Made by a program: the position numbers and the translations under genes. Shown here piece by piece: positions 22,613 to 28,028 of a stretch of 28,028 nt of DNA. The notes beneath the pieces are model-generated. The model saw only the letters and a program-made list of their open reading frames with translations, made no database searches and had not been told where the DNA came from. The first letter of the stretch is position 1. Every line of letters begins with the position of its first letter. The DNA is from Clostridiaceae bacterium (lineage in GTDB: Bacteria > Bacillota > Clostridia > Oscillospirales > Acutalibacteraceae): assembly GCA_016292785.1 (NCBI GenBank), contig JAEDFL010000026.1, positions 1 to 28,028 of the forward strand. The letters run 5' to 3'.

Positions 22613-23227
22613 ATGCCACCGAAACCGAAATTTACAAAAGAGGAAATTGTTGCCGCCGCTCTTGAGCTGGTGAGCAAGGACGGAATAGAGGCCCTGACTG
22701 CACGGGAGCTTAGCCTGTATCTCGGAAGCTCTGCAAGACCGATTTTTACCGTCTTTAACAGCATGGAGGAGGTCGCTCAGGCGGTAAGGGAAGCGGCAAT
22801 GGAAAAATACGAAGAATTTGTAAGCAGGGCGCTCGACTATTTTCCGGAATTTAAAAAGTACGGTATGCAGATGATAGCCTTTTCAAAGCAGGAGCCTAAG
22901 CTGTTTCAACTGCTTTTTATGACGGAAAACAAGTATGCCGAAAGCTTCCAAGACGTGTTCTCAATCCTCGGCAAGACAGCGAAAGCCTGCATTGACATTA
23001 TCGAGCGTGATTACAAGCTTGAACCCGACAGGGCAATGCTTTTGTTCGAGCACGCATGGATTCACAGCTTCGGAATTTGCGTTATGTGTGCAATGGGCAC
23101 CTGCCGTTTCACGGACGAGGAGATCAGCCAAATGCTGAGCGATAATTTTATGGGAATGATGATGCTTACGAAATCCGATTTCGCAAATCAAAATGCAATC
23201 ACTCCGCACCGGAAGATTACGGAGTAA
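22613..23227 (+). CDS. TetR-family regulator
   Basis: A 204-residue repressor-type protein. The N-terminal helix-turn-helix is at about 8-52 (TKEEIVAAALELVSKDGIEALTARELSLYLGSSARPIFTVF), matching the TetR signature. The C-terminal part is a TetR ligand domain of the WHG/TetR_C type, with a Met- and Cys-rich segment (FGICVMCAMGTC) that might bind a ligand or metal. AAAGGAG lies 8 bases before the ATG. The gene is first in an operon with the LiaF-like and Toastrack genes, 19-22 bases ahead of them, and most likely represses itself and them through the repeats at 22552-22593. The inducer is unknown. Confidence 0.9.
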   Translation: MPPKPKFTKEEIVAAALELVSKDGIEALTARELSLYLGSSARPIFTVFNSMEEVAQAVREAAMEKYEEFVSRALDYFPEFKKYGMQMIAFSKQEPKLFQLLFMTENKYAESFQDVFSILGKTAKACIDIIERDYKLEPDRAMLLFEHAWIHSFGICVMCAMGTCRFTDEEISQMLSDNFMGMMMLTKSDFANQNAITPHRKITE

Positions 23228-23249
23228 TAATATACAAGAGGTGTTTATG

Positions 23250-23933
23250 ATGAAAAAAACAGGAAAAATTATATGGGGCGTTGCTTTTATAGTCGCAGGT
23301 ATTGTGTTCGCTCTGAACGCATTCGGAATAACGCATATTGAACTTTTCTTTGACGGCTGGTGGACGCTGTTCATTATCGTTCCGTGCTTAGTCGGACTTT
23401 TCAACGAGGGCGAAAAGCTCGGCAATATTATCGGAATTGCTGTCGGCGTGTTCCTGCTTCTTTGCTGTCAGAATGTGCTTGACTTTGATATGCTTTGGAA
23501 AATCGCCGCTCCGGCTGTCATTGTAATTATCGGCATCAAGCTGATTATCGGCGCCGTAAGGGGCGACAAGGCGAACAAGCTGATTGAAAGCATACATCAA
23601 AACGGCGAGAACGTTAAAACAGGCTGTGCGACTTTTTCGGGACAGGACATTGATTTTGATAACGAGGTTTTCAACGGAGCTGAGCTTTCGGCAATTTTCG
23701 GCGGAGTGAAATGTGATCTCAGAAATGCAATCATAGAAAACGACTGCGCAATCAATGCGACAAGTATTTTCGGCGGAATTGATATTTATGTGCCGTATAA
23801 CGTCAATGTCAAGGTGAACTCCAATTCGATTTTCGGCGGAGTATCTCAGAAAAACCGACGTCCGAATGATCCGAATGCAGTAACGGTATATGTCAACGCA
23901 ACCTGTATGTTCGGAGGAGTTGAGATAAAATGA
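23250..23933 (+). CDS. LiaF-like membrane protein
   Basis: A 227-residue membrane protein with the LiaF-TM layout: about four short hydrophobic segments in residues 5-110 (IIWGVAFIVAGIVFALNAFG, WWTLFIIVPCLVGLF, IGIAVGVFLLLCC, AAPAVIVIIGIKLIIGAV), then a C-terminal strand-rich LiaF/Toastrack-like domain with repeated IFGG motifs (AIFGGVKCDL, SIFGGIDIYVP, SIFGGVS, CMFGGVEIK). In B. subtilis LiaF inhibits the LiaS envelope-stress kinase. No LiaRS genes are adjacent here. The first of two adjacent ATG codons (23247) is 5 bases from GAGG and the second (23250) is 8; I use the second. ATGA overlap with the next gene. Confidence 0.85.
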   Translation: MKKTGKIIWGVAFIVAGIVFALNAFGITHIELFFDGWWTLFIIVPCLVGLFNEGEKLGNIIGIAVGVFLLLCCQNVLDFDMLWKIAAPAVIVIIGIKLIIGAVRGDKANKLIESIHQNGENVKTGCATFSGQDIDFDNEVFNGAELSAIFGGVKCDLRNAIIENDCAINATSIFGGIDIYVPYNVNVKVNSNSIFGGVSQKNRRPNDPNAVTVYVNATCMFGGVEIK

Positions 23934-24760
23934 CATCAGTCCAGAAAGCTATTAAATATCTTGCAATGGCATTTGCAATAGTTTTGAGCGTCAGTATTAT
24001 CGGCGGAATTTGCAGCGCACTTTCATCTGTGTCATTCATCTTCTCAAAAGGGGAGAAGGATGCAGTCGGAGAAATGCAGACCTATCAGGTAAACGGCGAG
24101 ATATCGTCGCTTGATATTGAAATCAATGCCGCCAAGCTTGAGATCGTTCAGGGTGATCAGTTTTCCGTTGAAAGTAACCACAAGTATATTTCTGTCAGCT
24201 CGGACAGCGGAAAGCTCCGAATAAATGAGACGAGAAGAATTGCCTCTCTGTCGTCTGAAGCCGCAGTTATCAAACTGACTGTTCCGAGCGGATTTGTCTT
24301 TGACGAGGCGGATATCGAAACAGGAGCAGGAAAAGTTACAATCGACTCGCTGTCGGCAGATATAGTGGATATTACTCTCGGCGCAGGCAAGGCGACCGTG
24401 GAAAATCTTGTCGCAAATTCAAGAGCGGAGATCGAGGGCGGCACAGGTCTGCTCACGGTAAACGGCGGCAGCCTTAACAACCTTAATCTTGAAATGGGAG
24501 TAGGATCGCTGACGTTTAAAAGCCGCATAGAGGGAAACAGCAGCCTTGACCTCGGAGTAGGAGAGGCAAAGCTCATTCTTCTCGGAAACCGTGAGGACTA
24601 TTGTATCGAGCTTGATAAGGGGCTCGGTGAGGCAAGACTTGAGGGAGAAAGCATGAGGGACGATTCGGTTTACGGCGCAGGCTCAAACCGCCTTAGCATC
24701 GACGGCGGCGTCGGCGCAGTCAACATCGAATTTTCAGAGGAAACAGTAAAAAGTTTTTGA
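23930..24760 (+). CDS. Toastrack-domain membrane protein (LiaG/DUF4097-like)
   Basis: A 276-residue protein with one N-terminal membrane helix (about 8-33) and an outer strand repeat domain. From about residue 55 it has repeating strands with motifs LDIEINAAKLEIVQGD, ADIETGAGKVTI, ITLGAGKATV, LEMGVGSLTF, LDLGVGEAKLIL, IDGGVGAVNIEF, the beta-helix pattern of the Toastrack (DUF4097) domain found in LiaG and PspC-linked proteins. GGAGGAG stands inside the end of the LiaF-like gene and the ATGA overlap couples the two. Probably an envelope-stress sensor or effector working with the LiaF-like protein; that is inference. Confidence 0.88.
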   Translation: MTSVQKAIKYLAMAFAIVLSVSIIGGICSALSSVSFIFSKGEKDAVGEMQTYQVNGEISSLDIEINAAKLEIVQGDQFSVESNHKYISVSSDSGKLRINETRRIASLSSEAAVIKLTVPSGFVFDEADIETGAGKVTIDSLSADIVDITLGAGKATVENLVANSRAEIEGGTGLLTVNGGSLNNLNLEMGVGSLTFKSRIEGNSSLDLGVGEAKLILLGNREDYCIELDKGLGEARLEGESMRDDSVYGAGSNRLSIDGGVGAVNIEFSEETVKSF

Positions 24761-24778
24761 TTAAATGAATAAACACTT

Positions 24779-24809
24779 AAAGCCGACAGATTTTTGGTCT
24801 GTCGGCTTT
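24779..24809. terminator. Terminator after the Toastrack gene
   Basis: Perfect 12-bp stem AAAGCCGACAGA / TCTGTCGGCTTT with a 7-base loop. The T-run is short (TTTATCAT). Because the stem is symmetric it can also end transcription of the Sel1-repeat gene coming from the right. Confidence 0.85.
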
Positions 24810-24861
24810 ATCATAAACAAAACTGTAAGTCAAAGAGGATAAACTCTATGAAAAAACCTCT

Positions 24862-26700
24862 TTACAGTTTCTTATAAAATTTCAGCGGAAATTCAGTTTC
24901 GTTTTCCGATTTTTCAAAAATTCTGACTACCGTAGCTTCTGAGGTTTCTTTATTTATCTGTATGGTAACCGAGTCACCGATTTTGACATTATCGTTTTCG
25001 CACAAATAGTCATATGTCTTTTCGCTTGGTCCGAAACGAACGGAAACAAATCGGTGTTTACGATCACTTTGGGAAGGTCGCTTTATTTTATATTCACAAT
25101 CTTCGCAAATAAAAACAGGAAAGCCGTCAAAGGAAAATCTGTCATATTGCATTTCATCAATCAAAAACGTTCCTTCGTCGCAGAAAAAGCTCTCGTAAAA
25201 ACGAGGAGTTACCGTTACGGTTAGGCTGTCATACATTCCGCACATATCAAGCTCCGGAATTGTAATAAACAGTCGCTTAGGACAAGCTTCACCGTTTTTG
25301 TTATGTGCACGGAATGTCAATTTGTATTTACCGTGTGACAGTGCTTTAATTTTAAGCTCTAAAAGATTGCCGCCATTCAAAAAGCTTTGAAAGATGTGCG
25401 AAATATCATAAAAACCGATTGTTTTCTGAGGCTTAAAATTAACAAGCTCCTTTGCTTCGTCAAAAGCCTTTCGGATTGCCTGCGCAACCTTTTCATCACC
25501 GTAGTTATTTGCTTCAAGCATACGCATACGAATGGCAAAATCCGCCTGATAATAATATGCGAGCGCACAGTAATAATGGTCTTGAGAAGCGTCCTTTTCG
25601 TCCTTGCAAATATTGCCCAATCTGAAAGCTACGTCCGCAAATTTGCAGTTAAAAATACCTTTTTGAAATATTTGCAGGTTTTCTTCATAAAGGCGATCAA
25701 TGATGTTTAGGGCTGTTTCGGGACTTTTCGGCACACCGTAACCGTTACGATACATATCGGCAATTTTATATTCGGCTTCAAAAATTTGATTAAAGGCGGC
25801 GAAAGAGAAATATTTATATGCCTTATCATACTCGGGAACACGATTATTGCATCGACCGTAATAATAAATATAGCCGAGCGTGTTAGCATAAAATGCCTGA
25901 TCCGGCATAGTATTAACGGTTTCAATAAGCTTCAACATACATTCCTCGGATTTTTTCCAATCACAGGGGAACGCCCTGTTTCCGCCATAGGAACCATAAC
26001 CGACAGCAAGCAAGCCTTCCCGGTTGTTTTTTTCGCAAAGCTCCTTTGCACACTTAGTATATAATGTAACTTCATCCTCTGTTGCCATTTCTAAGTTAGT
26101 ATCGTCATTGAGAGAGCGCACCAAATCTATTTTTGCATTTTCGGTAAAATGTCGTTTTAAAAGCGGCTTGTTTTTATCGCTCAAGAAAGTTTCAACGTCA
26201 CCGATCAGTTTGTCAAAGTTAATTTCATAATCTTCGAAAAACAAAAGACAATCATGAATTTCTTCCAAAACAGTATTTTCATTATAATAATCGTTATCGG
26301 TGTTTTCATATTCGGTTTCGCTTAAAACGTCATCAAAGTAATAAAACCATTCATAGCCGAAAGTATCAAAGTCAATTTTCTCTGCTCTGAGCTTTTTCAG
26401 AACACAGAGAAGGTCGGAAATTGTGACAGTATAATTGCCTGCGTTGACAATGCTCTCGGGAATGTTGTTTTTTACAACATCGGGAAGAGTTATTTCATAT
26501 CTGGCAAGCTTTTTGTAGGTTTCTCTGCCGAGGGGAATGGGTGGAACCGGCTTGGCTTTTTCTTTGCTGATTACTGTTTCGTCAAATATGCCGAAATCGA
26601 AAACAGTTAACCTCTTTTCGGTAACTTTGACTACTCTGCCATATGTGTACCGGCCGTTTTGAGAAAAAGTTACAATATCATTGATTTTAAATTCTGACAT
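24862..26700 (-). CDS. Sel1-like repeat protein with SH3/KOW-like ends, unknown function
   Basis: A 612-residue soluble protein. The N-terminus (1-60: FKINDIVTFSQNGRYTYGRVVKVTEKRLTVFD) looks like an SH3/KOW-type small barrel. Helical Sel1-like repeats occupy about 215-400, best seen in YKYFSFAAFNQIFEAEYKIADMYRNGYGVPKSPETAL. The last 170 residues are strand-rich, with a Cys pair (FICEDCEYKIK) and a second barrel-like end (KIGDSVTIQINKETSEATVVRIFEK). Sel1 repeats mediate protein-protein contacts, often in signalling. The ATG at 26700 has GGGAGGT 9 bases upstream and is preferred to a GTG at 26772. It is more A/T-rich than its neighbours, and lies between a terminator and a disrupted region, so it may be accessory. 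No function can be given. Confidence 0.7.
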   Translation of the reverse strand: MSEFKINDIVTFSQNGRYTYGRVVKVTEKRLTVFDFGIFDETVISKEKAKPVPPIPLGRETYKKLARYEITLPDVVKNNIPESIVNAGNYTVTISDLLCVLKKLRAEKIDFDTFGYEWFYYFDDVLSETEYENTDNDYYNENTVLEEIHDCLLFFEDYEINFDKLIGDVETFLSDKNKPLLKRHFTENAKIDLVRSLNDDTNLEMATEDEVTLYTKCAKELCEKNNREGLLAVGYGSYGGNRAFPCDWKKSEECMLKLIETVNTMPDQAFYANTLGYIYYYGRCNNRVPEYDKAYKYFSFAAFNQIFEAEYKIADMYRNGYGVPKSPETALNIIDRLYEENLQIFQKGIFNCKFADVAFRLGNICKDEKDASQDHYYCALAYYYQADFAIRMRMLEANNYGDEKVAQAIRKAFDEAKELVNFKPQKTIGFYDISHIFQSFLNGGNLLELKIKALSHGKYKLTFRAHNKNGEACPKRLFITIPELDMCGMYDSLTVTVTPRFYESFFCDEGTFLIDEMQYDRFSFDGFPVFICEDCEYKIKRPSQSDRKHRFVSVRFGPSEKTYDYLCENDNVKIGDSVTIQINKETSEATVVRIFEKSENETEFPLKFYKKL

Positions 26701-26764
26701 TTTTATTACCTCCCTGTGAATTTGTAAAAGATTATAATTTTCGTATGTATTTCTGTCAAATTTA

Positions 26765-26872
26765 TCATTCACCGAGCTTCCGCCGTAAAATTACAACCGT
26801 ATTAACCGACCTCGGAGAAATTATAACATCGGAAAGTCTTGCATATTCCGGTTCGGCAAGGCTGTGCGCGCC
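26765..26872 (-). pseudogene. C-terminal remnant of a broken gene, probably a glycoside hydrolase
   Basis: The last 35 codons and stop of a lost gene. The sequence reads EPEYARLSDVIISPRSVNTVVILRRK before the stop. The I-x-P-R-S-V-x-T-x-V pattern is typical of the final strand of clan-A glycosidases (such as GH30 or GH51 enzymes). Codon use fits the neighbours. Upstream the frame runs into unrelated sequence exactly at 26872/26873, where a GTGTG motif starts. It once preceded the Sel1-repeat gene in the same direction. The family assignment is tentative; the truncation is better supported. Confidence 0.45.
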
Positions 26873-27005
26873 GTGTGCCTGACTAGAAGTGCAACCGTCT
26901 CTACGTGGGTTGAGACGATGCAGTGAATGTCCATACAAAACGGGAACAAATCTACCACCACAGTACACGGGGACATATCGCTTAGGTATACAATGAGTCT
27001 CTTGT
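26873..27005 (+). mobile_element. Probable truncated 5' end of a group II intron
   Basis: The stretch begins with GTGTG (group II introns start GUGYG), then a structured, non-coding-looking sequence: a hairpin CGTCTC...GAGACG flanked by AGTGCAAC and GATGCAGTGAA, and further CGGGGACATATCGC-like blocks that resemble domain I of bacterial group II introns. No reverse transcriptase gene and no domain V are present, so it would be a fragment of about 130 bases. It starts exactly where the glycosidase remnant stops. An alternative start is GTGCG at 26864. I identify it from memory of the sequence pattern, so confidence is limited. This fills most of the 26701-27034 gap. Confidence 0.42.
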
Positions 27006-27034
27006 TTTTGATTGTGCGATCAAACTAAATTCTG

Positions 27035-27955
27035 TTATTCGTCCCTTACCTGAAGCGTTAACACATCCGGTCGGGCATAATGTCCGCAAACATCGTGCTC
27101 CATTCTACTAGCTGGCACCTTCTGCATGTCCAGCTCAGCATAGATAATGCCTTCCTTATCCCAAATGGTTTCCGTAACATCATGACCATATGGGTCTATG
27201 ATGCAGCTTCCGCCTCGACATACGATATCGGAGAGTTTATCAATCTCATGAGCCGCGCTAAAGGTTGACGGATACATCTGTTTGGTAAAAAACATATCGC
27301 AATTCACAAAATAACAATGCCCTTCGATAGCAATATGACGAATCGTATTCTGCCACTCCACATTATCATTCGTGTTTGGAGAAATGTAGATTGTAACCCC
27401 CTTCTGATAAAGAGCTACACGCGCCAACGGCATATAGCTTTCCCAACAGATCAGATTCCCGACAGGCCCCCACGGTGTATTCATAACAGGGAAGAATTCC
27501 TTATCAGCATCGCCCCAGACAACACGCTCACTACCTGTAGGTTTGAGTTTTCTGTGATTATATGTTTTACCTTCAGGTGATATCATCATGTTGGAGTTGT
27601 ATAAGGTTGCGGTTACGGAATCAACCTCAGAATATCCAATGCTGACATACACATTACTTGCTTTGGCCGTTTCAATTATTTCTCTCATTTCAGAGCCATC
27701 GGAAAGAATTGAGTTGTCATAATAGCATTTCCAGTCTTTTCGCCCATCAGGATTTCGACTACCGACAGTAAAACCATATGTCATGCCATAAGGATAACCG
27801 GGAATAAACAACTCCGGAAACACGACAAATTCAGCCCCATGTTCAGCGCACTCTTTGATAATACGAATCGCTTTCTCTTTGCATTTTTCCTTATCAAACA
27901 TAATAGGAGCGGCCTGAACTACCGCAATCTTCAATTTATTTTTCATGATAATCAT
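27035..27955 (-). CDS. Nitrilase (C-N hydrolase superfamily, branch 1)
   Basis: A 306-residue enzyme that hydrolyses nitriles to carboxylic acids and ammonia, or a closely related amide or cyanide-derived substrate. The catalytic triad is visible: Glu48 in VFPELFIPGYP, Lys136 in YNHRKLKPTGSERVVWGDAD, and the nucleophile Cys170 in NLICWESYMPLAR. These motifs are those of true nitrilases rather than ureidopropionase-like branches. AAAGGA lies 12 bases before the ATG at 27955; a second ATG (27946) follows. Base usage (many ATC, CCC, TAC-rich stretches on the minus strand) differs from the neighbours, and the gene sits beside a disrupted region, which suggests acquisition by transfer. No promoter could be seen in the last 73 bases of the window. 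Confidence 0.88.
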   Translation of the reverse strand: MIIMKNKLKIAVVQAAPIMFDKEKCKEKAIRIIKECAEHGAEFVVFPELFIPGYPYGMTYGFTVGSRNPDGRKDWKCYYDNSILSDGSEMREIIETAKASNVYVSIGYSEVDSVTATLYNSNMMISPEGKTYNHRKLKPTGSERVVWGDADKEFFPVMNTPWGPVGNLICWESYMPLARVALYQKGVTIYISPNTNDNVEWQNTIRHIAIEGHCYFVNCDMFFTKQMYPSTFSAAHEIDKLSDIVCRGGSCIIDPYGHDVTETIWDKEGIIYAELDMQKVPASRMEHDVCGHYARPDVLTLQVRDE

Positions 27956-28028
27956 AATTCAATTGTATCCTTTCTTCAGTTGCTATCTATGACGCACAAA
28001 ATTTAGGCTTGTTGCTCTGACAATAGTC

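Noticed and set aside
26765..26968. A 67-codon minus-strand open frame
   Set aside because: Only its last 35 codons look like protein; the front lies in the probable intron fragment, so it is not a complete gene.
27007..27024. Small hairpin TTTGAT/ATCAAA downstream of the nitrilase gene as a terminator
   Set aside because: Only six A/T-rich pairs and no T-run on the minus strand; too weak to call.

Overview
The window looks like chromosomal DNA of an anaerobic Firmicute of class Clostridia, most likely Oscillospiraceae (Ruminococcus-like). Evidence: strong AGGAGG ribosome sites, sigma-A type promoters, a bacterial V-type ATPase operon, the sporulation pair spoIIGA-sigE, PdxR/PdxST vitamin B6 synthesis, and dense operons with ATGA overlaps. 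The assignment to family is inference; no rRNA or tRNA gene is visible.

Layout. 1-3062 (minus): promoter-proximal end of a V-type ATPase operon (small stator subunit, subunit C, subunit I running off the left edge). 3241-4251 (plus): family 2 glycosyltransferase. 4361-5927 (plus): spoIIGA and sigE, whose reading frames overlap by 206 bp, behind a promoter with the long spacing expected of Spo0A activation. 5924-6934 (minus): degenerate iron-alcohol-dehydrogenase-fold protein, convergent with sigE. 7046-10712 (plus): small membrane protein, then a three-gene signalling operon (7TM pseudokinase, soluble NarL-type histidine kinase, response regulator). 10891-18156 (plus): a long co-directional cluster containing a receiver-like protein with Glu at the phosphorylation site, two lipoproteins, an SPFH protein with four zinc ribbons, a DUF4428-type zinc protein, a zinc-ribbon membrane protein, a TPM-domain protein and a small conserved protein, closed by a terminator. 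18367-19431 (plus): calcineurin-like phosphoesterase. 19475-22431: pdxR divergent from pdxST. 22613-24760 (plus): TetR regulator, LiaF-like membrane protein and Toastrack (LiaG-like) protein, with three tandem 14-bp repeats at the promoter. 24862-26700 (minus): Sel1-repeat protein of unknown role. 26765-28028: a disrupted region with the C-terminal remnant of a probable glycosidase, a probable truncated 5' end of a group II intron, and a nitrilase gene that looks acquired.

The most interesting part is 10891-18156. Its SPFH, zinc-ribbon membrane and TPM genes match the ydjG-ydjH-ydjI part of the Bacillus subtilis pspA-ydjGHI envelope-stress operon, but there is no pspA. Instead there are two lipoproteins, a DUF4428-type protein, a protein with a possible membrane-binding N-terminal helix and an unusual receiver-like protein. 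Together with the LiaF/Toastrack operon 4 kb further on, the window carries two candidate cell-envelope stress modules. How they work together is inference.
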